64,000 bases of DNA from Pyropia yezoensis (GCA_009829735.1 CM020619.1:27554063-27618062); one strand, 5' to 3'; positions 22,801-32,369 are shown, counted from the stretch's first letter. A program made the numbers and translations. Notes: generated by a model not told the origin, from the sequence alone.

Positions 22801-23778
22801 AGGACAGGGCCACGCCGGCGAGAGGGGGGGCAACGCCAGAGGAGCACCGCCGCCACGAGGGAGGGGGAGCGCCGCAAAAACAAACAGGCGACAACAGGAC
22901 AGGGCCACGCCGGCGAGAGGGGGGGCAACGCCAGAGGAGCACCCCCGCCACGAGGGAGGGAGAGCGCCGCAAAGAGGGGCGACACAAGACAAGGGCCACG
23001 CCGGCCAGAGGGGGGGCAACGCCAGAGGAGCACCGCCGCCACGAGGGAGGGGGAGCGCCGCAAAGAGGGGCGACACCAGACAAGGGCCACGCCGGCGAGA
23101 GGGGAGGCAACGCCAGAGGAGCACCGCCGCCACAAGGGAGAGGGAGCGCCGCAAAATAAAGCGACAACAGGACACGGCCACGCCTGCCAGAGAGGGGGCA
23201 ATGCCAGAGGAGCACCGCCGCCACGAGGGAGGGGGAGCGCCGCAAAAAAAGGCGACAACAGGACACGGCCACGCCTGCCAGAGAGGGGGCAATGCCAGAG
23301 GAGCACCGCCGCCACGAGGGAGGGGGAGCGCCGCAAAGAGGGGCGACACCAGACAAGGGCCACGCCGGCCAGAGGGGGGGCAACGCCAGAGGAGCACCGC
23401 CGCCACGAGGGAGGGGGAGCGCCGCAAAATAAGGCGACAACAGGACACGGCCACGCCGGCGAGAGGGGGGGCAACGCCAGAGGAGCACCGCCGCAACGAG
23501 GGAGGGGGAGCGCCGCAAAGAGGGGCGACACCAGACAAGGGCCACGCCGGCCAGAGGGGGGGCAACGCCAGAGGAGCACCGCCGCCACGAGGGAGGGGGA
23601 GCGCCGCAAAAAAAGGCGACAACAGGACACGGCCACGCCGGCCAGAGGGGGGGCAACGCCAGAGGAGCACCGCCGCCACGAGGGAGGGGGAGCGCCGCAA
23701 AGAGGGGCGACACCAGACAAGGGCCACGCCGGCCAGAGGGGGGGCAACGCCAGAGGAGCACCGCCGCCACGAGGGAGG
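16840..23778. repeat. 91-bp satellite array, about 76 units
   Basis: The unit runs from GCCACGCCGGCCAGAGGGGG to a GGCGACACCAGACAAGG or GGCGACAACAGGACAGG end, with a measured period of 91 bases. Two main unit types alternate irregularly: one has GCAAAGAGGGGCGACACCAG and the other GCAAAAAAAGGCGACAACAG. A third has GCAAAATAAAACAGGCGAC, four bases longer. Rare variants such as GACGAGGGTTACGCC recur at about 17411 and 18784, so blocks of units have been copied together. No stop triplet occurs in the unit on the minus strand, so all three minus frames stay open for kilobases. On the plus strand stops arise only in the AAATAA variant. The array ends sharply where the retroelement begins. Confidence 0.95.
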
Positions 23779-24351
23779 TGTGGTATAAAACTCGATCCTC
23801 TCAGACACGTGTCAATATCCCTCGGGGGAAAGGGACAGGTAACGCAGAAAGGGGAACTACGAGAATGGTATGCCTGTTGCCTCACGTGCCTGCTCGCAGG
23901 GCAAACAGATACGCACGGTAGTGCACACGGGGAAGAGGAAAGCAAACGCGCAGTTGTCTTTTTCCCTGAGGGCGCGGGCCGAGGGCGCCTCGCTGTCCCT
24001 CTTAACGTGCATCTGGGGGAACCCCGGCACGTTGGCCCGGTAGCCCCCCCCATAACCCCGAGTGGCCCCGACCCGAGTCTAACCTCGTCAGGTCGGGGGC
24101 CACTATCACTACTAATTCTATTCCCACTCACTAATCTCACACTCAAATTCTCTCAAATCAAGTCCCTCACAAATATGCAAAAACACATCAGAAATCCCTC
24201 TCTCGCGTGTGGATAGCGTAGTCCACCGCATCCCAGTGCCGGGCACGGGCCACGGCCGCCAACCATCGCCACACGGCGGGCGTGTTCTGGCACCTGGTGC
24301 CCTCTGGTTGCAGTCCCGGGTCGGCGCCAAGTCGGGGCCAGGGATGCTACA
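23779..24351 (-). repeat. Candidate 3' LTR
   Basis: The left edge is set by the abrupt end of the satellite, followed by TGTGGTATAAAAC. On the element's strand this gives an LTR end of ...TATACCACA. The right edge is inferred: on the element's strand a purine tract (TAGGGAGGGAGCTA) is followed by TGTAGCATCCC, giving a TGT...ACA LTR of 573 bp. An imperfect hairpin at about 24060-24105 (AGTGGCCCCGACC and its near complement) lies inside. The partner LTR is hidden by the gap, so the right edge is not confirmed. Confidence 0.55.
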
Positions 24352-24535
24352 TAGCTCCCTCCCTAGTCCGGCACGTCCTCGGGCCGAACCAGGTGCCACC
24401 GTGCACAGCCTCGAGCACGTCCACACCGGTGCCGAGGTCGAGCGTCTTCACCCCGGTCACGATCACCTGCCCCGATTCTGCCCCCCCCCTCCGCTCCTTC
24501 ACCTTGGCCCTCTCGTTCCCCGGAGTCTGGACGGT

Positions 24536-26653
24536 ATGTCCAGTTCCGAGATCCAAGCTGGGCCCGTGGTTCCGGCGGCGAGTGTTGTGGAGGAGAACTC
24601 GGGTCGTCGTGCCCCTCTCCTGCCTCCGGTTCCTCGGATGTCGGTGCCGGCGCCGGTCGCCACGGCGGGGACGGATCGAGTTCCCCCGGCTTCCGCGATG
24701 CACCCGGTCGAGGCCCCCCCGGAGGGTCTCCCGGAGATGCTCCTTGGGCAGGACCCTCTGGCGGCCCGGCGTTACTCCACGGTGGTCGGCAACGCCGGCG
24801 CGGCCCAGTGCCAGCAGGATTGCATGGACCTCTGGCGCAAGGAACTCCAGCGCGGGGTCTTGACCGAGATGGACAAGGCACGTCTTCATACGGCGGACCA
24901 GATGCGCCTGGCACAAGACCGCTCCCAGAGCTTCTCGGGTTCCTCTTGGGCTGCTCGTCTGGAGGATCTCCCCTTCGCGCTGGTACTGGATCTACCCCTG
25001 ACCGAGCGTCGCGTGTCCGCGTCCGTTCTCCGGTGGCCGGAGGAGGAAGGGTACGTCCACCGGGCGCTCAAGGTCTGGGACGAGGCGCTCAAGGGGTCGG
25101 GAAGCTTGAACTGCGACCCCCGTCCGAGCATGGTCGCTCTGGAGCCGCCTTTCTTGACCCGGAAATACTCCAAGTTGTCGCCGGCACGGGAGCAGGGTGA
25201 GCGACGCGGGCGTCAGCGTGACTTCCTCGTGAGCTGCAACCACCAGGAGTTCTGGAAGCTGGACAAGGCTAACCGGGCGGCGTACTACCCCAAGGTCATC
25301 CCGCAGCAGCAGGAAGTCGAGATCCCGGTCGGGTTTGCTCCTTCCAGCATCCCTTGCACCTGGTACTTCTTGGACGCCTTGACTCAGGCGTCGATCAAGG
25401 GCTTCTTCCACTCAATCCCGTACATGATGTACACGTCCGAGATGACAGTCTTGGCGGCCAACCACTGGCTTCATGAGGTCTTGGTGTCCAACCGGCTTTG
25501 GTTTCTCCCTGACCTCCTGATGGTCTGGATTGTCGACAAGTTGACCGTCGACTTCCTGTGCAGCCAGGACGAGGAGTACAAGGAGCTCTTCCAGGCGATG
25601 ATCGACTTCCGGCGTCTGGTGCCGGTGCATGACCGGAACTTCTTGAACGCGATTGCCGACCAGAACCGCCCGCGTCGGGATGGCTTCGGTTGGGCGCAGG
25701 TGGTCTACCAGTCTTCTCCGGCCAAGGTGCAGCTGGCGACGCCGCTTCCGGCGTGGCCGCAGCTAGGTAGCTTTCCTGCTCCGGCCGCCCTTGATCTTCT
25801 GCCAGTTGGACCGCCGGTGCAGGAGTCGGGATGGGCCGCGGCGGTCGGTCGGGCGTCTGCGGCGGCTCCACTTCCTCCGGTTGCCCCTGTCGCCCCGGTC
25901 GCCTCGCCTGAACCGTCACCGGCACGTCCGCGCCCTGTTCCGGCTGTGCCAGTACTTCAAGCTCCTCCGGCACCGCGCTTGTCTGCGGCGAGTCTGGGAG
26001 TGGCCGTGCGGTCGCCGATTACTCCGGCCGCTCTACCCCGGACGCCTTCTTCCAACGCCGGCGGCGCTGTGCCTCCGCTGGAGTTGGGTACTCCGGTCTC
26101 GGGGGCCGTTGTGGACCGTCCGGTAGTGTCATCCTCGGGCCGGTTCGAGATTCCGGCGCCGACTCTGCGCCTCACCCGCTTCCGGGTGCCTGACTGGTAC
26201 CTGAACCAAGGTGGTCCAACATGCGACCAGTACGACGTCGGCATGATTGAAGACCAGCTGGGTCGTCTTCCGGTGCAGGTTGAAGGCGTCGGGTCCTCTC
26301 TGGTGCTGGGTACTTACGCCAGCGTCTTGAACGACGTGGTCGACCGGGTGTTTGCTTGCGCGGACAGCGGCCAGATGTCGAACAACCCGGTGGTTGGCGA
26401 ACTTCTGGCGACTTTGACGCGGCATGGCCTGGCCCAGCAGTGGTCAGAGACCTTCACGGGCTTCCAGCGGCGCCGACGGACATATCTGGATGAGCGGGAG
26501 CCACCGGCAACTACTGGTACTACTCCGATGGCGTCATACCGGGATGCGCCGCGTCCACCGCACTACGTCATCCCGTCTTCCTCCGGTTCCCGTCGTACCG
26601 CGGAGGTAGCGCCGGAGGACACTCCCGCGGCTCAGCGTCCGCGCCGAGAGTAG
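24536..26653 (+). CDS. Antisense ORF of the chromovirus (705 residues), function unknown
   Basis: This long frame lies between the pol stop and the 3' LTR and runs opposite to gag and pol. The frame is open from upstream of the ATG at 24536. I prefer that ATG because the earlier one at 24344 would start inside the predicted LTR. The middle of the protein (about residues 60-420) has normal amino-acid composition with many aromatic and charged residues, for example CTWYFLDALTQASIKGFF and LPDLLMVWIVDKLTVDFL. That makes a chance frame unlikely. A Pro/Ala/Val-rich linker follows, then a second ordered stretch (RFRVPDWYLNQGGPTCDQYD). I see no clear signal peptide, membrane anchor, zinc finger or enzyme motif. 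It converges on pol with 145 bases between stops. Antisense extra ORFs are known in some plant Ty3/gypsy families, but I do not recognise this one. Confidence 0.75.
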   Translation: MSSSEIQAGPVVPAASVVEENSGRRAPLLPPVPRMSVPAPVATAGTDRVPPASAMHPVEAPPEGLPEMLLGQDPLAARRYSTVVGNAGAAQCQQDCMDLWRKELQRGVLTEMDKARLHTADQMRLAQDRSQSFSGSSWAARLEDLPFALVLDLPLTERRVSASVLRWPEEEGYVHRALKVWDEALKGSGSLNCDPRPSMVALEPPFLTRKYSKLSPAREQGERRGRQRDFLVSCNHQEFWKLDKANRAAYYPKVIPQQQEVEIPVGFAPSSIPCTWYFLDALTQASIKGFFHSIPYMMYTSEMTVLAANHWLHEVLVSNRLWFLPDLLMVWIVDKLTVDFLCSQDEEYKELFQAMIDFRRLVPVHDRNFLNAIADQNRPRRDGFGWAQVVYQSSPAKVQLATPLPAWPQLGSFPAPAALDLLPVGPPVQESGWAAAVGRASAAAPLPPVAPVAPVASPEPSPARPRPVPAVPVLQAPPAPRLSAASLGVAVRSPITPAALPRTPSSNAGGAVPPLELGTPVSGAVVDRPVVSSSGRFEIPAPTLRLTRFRVPDWYLNQGGPTCDQYDVGMIEDQLGRLPVQVEGVGSSLVLGTYASVLNDVVDRVFACADSGQMSNNPVVGELLATLTRHGLAQQWSETFTGFQRRRRTYLDEREPPATTGTTPMASYRDAPRPPHYVIPSSSGSRRTAEVAPEDTPAAQRPRRE

Positions 26654-26798
26654 TAGTTGGAGGCAAGGAGGGTGAGGGTCTTGGGAGAAGCGAGGAGGGA
26701 AGAGGCGGAGAGAAGGGTTGCTCGAGCGGGTGCTTGGTTTCCTTGATTGTTCCATGCTTGCATTGCGTGTTCTCCTTGATATACCCGTTCCCTTCTTC

Positions 26799-29700
26799 TC
26801 AATCCTCTTGTTCCGCATCCGTTGCGGGTGAGCTCGTCTCGTCCCCAGGGTCTTGGTTGGCCCCGTCCTCTTGGTCCTCCTCCGTGTCCGACTCCAGAAT
26901 CTTGCCGGCTCTGGCCACGGGAGTGCCCTCAATCCCGTTCCGTCGCGTGTAGGCACAGACGTCCGCGATGGGTAGCCGGTTTGAGGGTTCCCATGTATCA
27001 TCTGCTGGGTTAAAGCCGAACCAGCGTACTCGCAGGTACAGGCGTCCATCTCTCCAGGCATGGTCGACAAACTTGACGTAGACAAATTCCCGACCTTCTT
27101 CTTGGGATAGCCAGGGTATCGCAGTCCGCTTACGCCGGGTCAAGTCCCGTTGGCTTGGCGGTGGAGCTCGGGTGACATGGTCGCTGCTCACCCGGTACGG
27201 AGAGCCATCCACGTCTAGAAGGAAGGTCCAGCCATCCGTATTGAGAATCTCATAAGGTCCATCCGTCTTAGAGTCCAGCTTCCCCCGGGTCTTGCTATGG
27301 TTGTCCACAAAAACCCAGTCGCCACCACCCAGTTCCTTGTTCTTTTCCCGGACACCCTTGTCATAGTCCCGCTTGTATCGCTCCTGGGTCTTTGAGATTG
27401 ACTCCTTGACTCTTGGGAGCAGGAGCTTTAGTTGTTCCAGGAACTCATCCTTTGCCTTGGGACCTGACTTCAGTGCAGGCTGGAGACCATCCGGTATTCT
27501 TTCCAGGGAGAAGTTGGTCAGCCGCCTTGGGGTGACAAAGTCGAGTGGAGCGACTCCCGTTGTCCGGTGAACTCGGGAGTTGTAGGCTAGAGTGAGGACA
27601 GCCAGGAGCTCGTCCCAGTCTTCTTGGTGCTCCTCCACGTAGTGCCGTAGCATGTCCACTAGGGTCCGGTTGAATCGTTCCACCTGACCGTTCGTTTGAG
27701 GGTGGTACGTCGTGGTGTACAAGTTCTTGATGCCCATCAGGTCACAGACTCCTTGGAAGAACAGGGATGCAAACTGGGGACCGTTGTCGGTTAAGACGGA
27801 GTCTGGAGGGCCGTAGGCAGCTATCCAGTACTCGCAGAAGGCCGACGTGACATCCAGAGCCGTGATGGTTCTCAACGGGATTGCTCGAGTGAACTTGGAG
27901 AACCGGTCACAAATGATGAGCAGGTATATGTTGCCACTGGAGGTCTCAGGTAGGGGCCCCAGGATGTCCATGCTTAAGCTTGCAAAGGGCTCCGCCGCAG
28001 GGAATAGGCGTAGCTTAGAAGTCTTCTTCCTCTGGGACAACCGGTTCCTTGCACAAGAAATACAAGCCTCCAGGCACTTATGGACGTCACTGGCCATGGT
28101 TTCCCAGTAATAATGTCGTCTCATGGAAGCATACATCCGATTGATACCAGGATGCCCGGCCTGGGGAGACAAGTGCTCCAGGCGTAGGATGTCAGTCCGT
28201 AGGCTCCGGGGTACGTAGACTTGAGTTGCCCCATCGAAGGGTGACACCCGTACCAGGAGTCCGTCTGTAGACTCGGAGAAGCGACTGTTCCGGTTCAGGT
28301 CCATTTGGTGGCGAAGCTCCAAGCATTGAGGGTCCGTCAATTGTGCCTCCAGCATCCGGTGAATGGTTACCGGTTGATGAGCGTCAGGTGTCTCGTACAG
28401 GGGAGCGTGCCAGCCACGTCCGACATTCGGGAGGATGAAGCAAGGTATTTCCTCCGGGATAGGACCGGTATCGGCTGCAGGAGTCTCCAGCCTGGACATG
28501 GTGTCGGCGCAGTGGTGCTCCCTCCCTGCTCTGGTGCACACCTTGTACTTGAACTCCGAAAGGCGTAGGCGCCACCGGGCGACCCTTCCTTGACTGCTGT
28601 CCATGCATAGCAGCCACCTTAGACTGGCGTGGTCCGTCCGGATGAGGAACTCTTGTCCTTCAAGATATGGACGTAACAGGAAGCAAGCCCAGACGACCGC
28701 CAAGCACTCGCGCTCGGTCGTGGAATAGTTCTTCTCGGCTGGAGTCAAGACGCGACTGTAGTAGCCTATCGGGAGGAAGTGCCCATCAGGTTGTTGCTGG
28801 AGTAGTGAGCACCCCACCTGGACGCCACAGGCGTCAGTCTCCAGAACAACCTGACCCTCCCGCTTGGGTAACGCCAGTACTGGAGTGGTGGTCAGGCGCT
28901 TCTTGAGCTCTTCGAAGGCTGCTGTCTGCTTCTCGTCGAACACCGGGAGTTGTGCTGGAAGCTTCTTGCTAGTAAGCTTGGTCAAGGGCCGGGCAATCAG
29001 AGCGTAGTCCCGTACGAACCGGCGGTAGACGTTGCACATACCCAGGAAGCTCTTGAGTTCCGTCTGGGTTTTAGGTTGCCGTGCATGCCGGAGGGCCTTG
29101 ATGTTCTTCTCGTTGACTCGGAGCTCCCCCGGACTCAGCACGTGCCCCAGGTACTCCACCTCAGTCTCAAACAGGTGGCACTTCTCGGCCTTGAGGGTAA
29201 CTCCAGCCTTGGACAGGAGGGCCAGGACCTCTCGAAGGTGCTCCAGGTGTTCCGCTGGGGTCTTGGAGAAAACAATGATGTCGTCCAGGTAGACCAAACA
29301 TGTTCTCCACCTTAGCCCCGACAGGATGATGTCGATGGCTCTCTGGAAGGTTGCCGGAGCATTAGTGAGACCAAAAGGGAGACGCTTGCACCGGAACAGT
29401 CCCATGTGGCACGTGAAGGTAGTCTTGTCCTTGTCCTCGTCAGCCAGAGGGATCTGCCAGTAACCGGCATTACAATCCAGCGTCGAGAAGAGGGTGGCAT
29501 CACCAAGAAAGTCGAGGCAATCATCCATCCGGGGTATCGGGTATACATCCTTGACTGTCATCTCGTTCAGGCGTCTGTAGTCAACGCAGAAACGGAAGTG
29601 ACCGCCAGGTTTCGGGACGACTACCACCGGGAAAGCCCACTCGCCATCAGACGGCTCGATAACATCCATCTTGAGCATCTTGTTAACCTGCTTCTCAATC

Positions 29701-30893
29701 TCATCCCGGCGATGAGGTCCAGCCCGGTATGGTTGCATGTGCACTGGTTTGGCATCTGGCTTGAGTTGAATCCGGTGTAGGGTGGCGTCCATCTTGCCCA
29801 GCTCTCCGGACCACAGGTGCCGATATTCCTGGAGAAGCTTCTCCAGTGCCTCCTTCAAGTCGGGAGGGACGTTTTCTTGGTTGACCTTCGGCATCCCGGG
29901 CGGTGCTTGTTCCGGCTTCGGAGTAGTACGGCCAGCCTGCTCTTGTTCCGGAGATACGTCTAAGGCCGTCAAGTTGGATGCCAGCTCTTGTTGCAGGTTG
30001 AAGAGGTCTTCCTTGCTCATAGCGCGGGCGGACCCCCGGTAAGGCTCTGCTGTACCAACTCGAGTGCCCTTGGCGAGGGTTATTGGCTTCCGGCTCACGT
30101 TGACGATCAGCACCGAGAACGGGGTGTGCCTCTCCACCTTCTTGTGGTGTCCGTGGGCTAGGTATAATCGGTGTTTCGCCAGAAATTCCTTGCGTCCGTA
30201 GATCAGGCATTGACCTGCAGTCCGGGTCGTGACTTGAACCTTGGTCTCCGAGCGAGGAGGTAGGAGCACCGGTTTGATGAGGGTCAAGGTGGAGGGTGGG
30301 ATGCGTTCCTTCTGGTTCTTGGCCACACGAACCTTGGTGTCCAGGTGCTCCAGCACTGGTGACACAACCCCATGGTTGAACTGCACCTTTCCTTCTCCGG
30401 GTAGGATGCTCTTGACATGCTGCTTCTGGAAGTCCCAGCCTAGGATGAGGGGGACTGATAAGGTCTTGACTACTAGAAAGGGAAAAAGCATTGGTTCATT
30501 GTTGACATAGATGGCGACGGGAAGACGGCCAAGCGGTCGTAGGGTTTGACCTGATGCGTCTACAATCCGGGTCTTGGTAGGCGCTCTCCAGGCATGTCGA
30601 CGCCAGCCCGGAGGTAACAGGTTCTCAGTGATGACGCTTGGTCCGGCTCCCGTGTCGACCACCGGCGTAACAGCTTGGGGGAGGCTATCCCCCACACGCA
30701 TACGAGCATTAATCTTGAGGTTTTCCTTACGCAGGACGAGCAAGGTCCCCTTGAACAAACAGGGTGTCCAGGCGGCTACCGGTTGAGCAGGTAACTGCCG
30801 TCCTTTCTCCCGGCACGCAAGGGGAGAACAGGTAGAAGTACCCTGCCGTTGGAGATTCGGGAAGACACTTGGGGAGAGCGCCTGCCCTACTCG
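26799..30893 (-). CDS. pol: Chromovirus Pol polyprotein (PR-RT-RH-INT-chromodomain)
   Basis: The pol frame is open from the candidate slip site at 30893 and encodes about 1364 residues. The main body, counted from a TTG at 30758, has these domains in order. Aspartic protease: DTGAG near residue 35. Reverse transcriptase: LPFGLTNAPATFQ and the catalytic YLDD near residue 487. RNase H: acids in ETDACG, TERE, RTDHAS and CADTMSR. Integrase: an HHCC zinc module (H..H..CISC), then MDILGPLP, LTDNGPQF and NGQVERFNR for the D, D, E triad. The C-terminal chromodomain (LYLRVRWFGFNPADDTWEP, near residue 1230) would tether integration to modified histones. No stop or frame break interrupts it. There is no independent ATG near its start, which fits expression as a Gag-Pol fusion. 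Confidence 0.95.
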   Translation of the reverse strand, partial: RVGQALSPSVFPNLQRQGTSTCSPLACREKGRQLPAQPVAAWTPCLFKGTLLVLRKENLKINARMRVGDSLPQAVTPVVDTGAGPSVITENLLPPGWRRHAWRAPTKTRIVDASGQTLRPLGRLPVAIYVNNEPMLFPFLVVKTLSVPLILGWDFQKQHVKSILPGEGKVQFNHGVVSPVLEHLDTKVRVAKNQKERIPPSTLTLIKPVLLPPRSETKVQVTTRTAGQCLIYGRKEFLAKHRLYLAHGHHKKVERHTPFSVLIVNVSRKPITLAKGTRVGTAEPYRGSARAMSKEDLFNLQQELASNLTALDVSPEQEQAGRTTPKPEQAPPGMPKVNQENVPPDLKEALEKLLQEYRHLWSGELGKMDATLHRIQLKPDAKPVHMQPYRAGPHRRDEIEKQVNKMLKMDVIEPSDGEWAFPVVVVPKPGGHFRFCVDYRRLNEMTVKDVYPIPRMDDCLDFLGDATLFSTLDCNAGYWQIPLADEDKDKTTFTCHMGLFRCKRLPFGLTNAPATFQRAIDIILSGLRWRTCLVYLDDIIVFSKTPAEHLEHLREVLALLSKAGVTLKAEKCHLFETEVEYLGHVLSPGELRVNEKNIKALRHARQPKTQTELKSFLGMCNVYRRFVRDYALIARPLTKLTSKKLPAQLPVFDEKQTAAFEELKKRLTTTPVLALPKREGQVVLETDACGVQVGCSLLQQQPDGHFLPIGYYSRVLTPAEKNYSTTERECLAVVWACFLLRPYLEGQEFLIRTDHASLRWLLCMDSSQGRVARWRLRLSEFKYKVCTRAGREHHCADTMSRLETPAADTGPIPEEIPCFILPNVGRGWHAPLYETPDAHQPVTIHRMLEAQLTDPQCLELRHQMDLNRNSRFSESTDGLLVRVSPFDGATQVYVPRSLRTDILRLEHLSPQAGHPGINRMYASMRRHYYWETMASDVHKCLEACISCARNRLSQRKKTSKLRLFPAAEPFASLSMDILGPLPETSSGNIYLLIICDRFSKFTRAIPLRTITALDVTSAFCEYWIAAYGPPDSVLTDNGPQFASLFFQGVCDLMGIKNLYTTTYHPQTNGQVERFNRTLVDMLRHYVEEHQEDWDELLAVLTLAYNSRVHRTTGVAPLDFVTPRRLTNFSLERIPDGLQPALKSGPKAKDEFLEQLKLLLPRVKESISKTQERYKRDYDKGVREKNKELGGGDWVFVDNHSKTRGKLDSKTDGPYEILNTDGWTFLLDVDGSPYRVSSDHVTRAPPPSQRDLTRRKRTAIPWLSQEEGREFVYVKFVDHAWRDGRLYLRVRWFGFNPADDTWEPSNRLPIADVCAYTRRNGIEGTPVARAGKILESDTEEDQEDGANQDPGDETSSPATDAEQED

Positions 30894-31869
30894 TTTCCCG
30901 GCTCCGAGGAGTCCTTAGAGGTTTCGGTCTCCAGGTCAAAGTCCGTAGGAGCTTCCCTTGCCAGAGCCTCCGTGATGCTCTGTAAGGTTGCCACTCGGAT
31001 GGCATGTACCTGTGCCTTGTCCATCTTGGAGGGTGCCCGCCGGTCAGCCCAGTTGACCGCCTTTGCAAACACCAGTCCTTGACGCTTGAGTTTCTCCTGG
31101 AGATCCTCGGGAATGGTCGGGCACTGGTAGGACATATGATCCTCCTTCTGGCACAGCCAGCAAGACCGGAACCGCTGGTTCCTGATCTGCTTGGGGGCGA
31201 CCAGGGAAGGTTGCTCCTTAGAAACGAAGCCGCCCCACTTGTCCCTTGACTCCATGGGTGAGGCCTCGCCAACTGCGAGTACCGGTACAGGGTTATCACC
31301 TCCCTTATACTTGTCGGGTCCGGGACGAACTCGCGACAACGGCTTGGGGGTTGATACCATAGGAGCCTGGAGGGCCTTGGCTTGCCGGTGCTTGCCCTGG
31401 GTGTAGGCCATCAACTGCTGGAAGGTATGTTCTTGATGTTCCTGGTTGTAGTTCTCCGCATCCACTTGAAGATATTCAGGAAGCCCCTCCGAGAAGATCA
31501 TCTTGAGCCTGTCCTCAGGGTAAACGTTGCCACAAGCATCGCTCATCTCCCGGACACGACGGGCGAACGCCTCTGGAGTCTCTTGTCTCTCCATGGTTGC
31601 CCGGTTCAGCCTACCGACTGCCTTACGCAGGGAGTCCGCGTCTGCGTAGTTGGACAGGAGCCAGTTGACCGCCTCCGGATAACTCGCGACGGTACGTCCA
31701 ACAATGTGCCCGGGCAGAGTCTGGTAGAACCTGTGCAAACCGCTGTTCCGCTTCTCCCGGTCATGAAGTTAACCAGGAGATAGAGAGCCTTGCCCTCGGA
31801 CACATCGTTGTCATTGCATGCCTTGACAAACCGGCGCAGGAAGGCAAAGATAAGCGCCGGTCTCTTCCC
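30887..31869 (-). CDS. gag: Chromovirus Gag, truncated at the assembly gap and frame-broken near it
   Basis: The visible 3' part has capsid-like helices (RLNRATMERQETPEAFARRV) and one CCHC zinc knuckle, CWLCQKEDHMSYQC, which binds genomic RNA in the particle. It ends PGNE followed by the stop at the slip site. Between about 31755 and 31770 the frame shifts by one base: FLRRFVKACNDNDVSEGKAL...LVNFMTG is read in one frame, and REKRNSGLHRFYQ continues in another. The start of the gene is hidden by the run of N. The frame break lies about 100 bases from the gap, so it may be an assembly-edge error and not a mutation. Confidence 0.85.
30893..30899 (-). promoter_or_regulatory. Candidate -1 ribosomal frameshift heptamer GGGAAAC
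   Basis: On the element's strand the last gag codons read CCG GGA AAC GAG TAG. The heptamer G GGA AAC obeys the X XXY YYZ rule in the gag frame and lies six bases before the end of the gag stop codon. A slip back by one base continues straight into the pol frame, which has no stop for the 45 codons before the recognised pol body. A downstream RNA structure would be expected; I could not confirm one by eye. Confidence 0.75.
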
Positions 31870-32369
31870 NNNNNNNNNNNNNNNNNNNNNNNNNNNNNNN
31901 NNNNNNNNNNNNNNNNNNNNNNNNNNNNNNNNNNNNNNNNNNNNNNNNNNNNNNNNNNNNNNNNNNNNNNNNNNNNNNNNNNNNNNNNNNNNNNNNNNNN
32001 NNNNNNNNNNNNNNNNNNNNNNNNNNNNNNNNNNNNNNNNNNNNNNNNNNNNNNNNNNNNNNNNNNNNNNNNNNNNNNNNNNNNNNNNNNNNNNNNNNNN
32101 NNNNNNNNNNNNNNNNNNNNNNNNNNNNNNNNNNNNNNNNNNNNNNNNNNNNNNNNNNNNNNNNNNNNNNNNNNNNNNNNNNNNNNNNNNNNNNNNNNNN
32201 NNNNNNNNNNNNNNNNNNNNNNNNNNNNNNNNNNNNNNNNNNNNNNNNNNNNNNNNNNNNNNNNNNNNNNNNNNNNNNNNNNNNNNNNNNNNNNNNNNNN
32301 NNNNNNNNNNNNNNNNNNNNNNNNNNNNNNNNNNNNNNNNNNNNNNNNNNNNNNNNNNNNNNNNNNNNN
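31870..32369. other. Assembly gap of 500 N
   Basis: The gap is exactly 500 N, a conventional size for a gap of unknown length. The true sequence should hold the rest of gag, the 5' LTR and the satellite junction. It is probably longer than drawn, since the predicted LTR alone is 573 bp. Confidence 0.99.

Larger units (their letters stand above)
23779..31869 (-). mobile_element. Ty3/gypsy chromovirus inserted in the satellite, 5' part lost in an assembly gap
   Basis: Read on the minus strand, the element runs gag, pol (protease, RT, RNase H, integrase, chromodomain), a long spacer that carries an ORF on the other strand, then a 3' LTR. The order PR-RT-RH-INT places it in Ty3/gypsy (Metaviridae) and the chromodomain marks it as a chromovirus. 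It sits inside a 91-bp satellite: array units end at 23778 and resume after the gap at 32370 in the same orientation. The 5' LTR, primer-binding site and start of gag fall in the 500-N gap. Pol is intact over its full length, so the copy is probably young. Confidence 0.9.

Noticed and set aside
17419-24146. Minus-strand frames of 1427-2129 codons across the satellite
   Set aside because: All three frames are open with the same peptide cycle and no unique sequence, so they follow from a stop-free tandem unit and are not three real genes.
30800-30890. Pseudoknot downstream of the slip heptamer
   Set aside because: A short hairpin (CAGGGTA...TACCTG) lies too far downstream, and no convincing structure at the right spacing could be drawn by eye.
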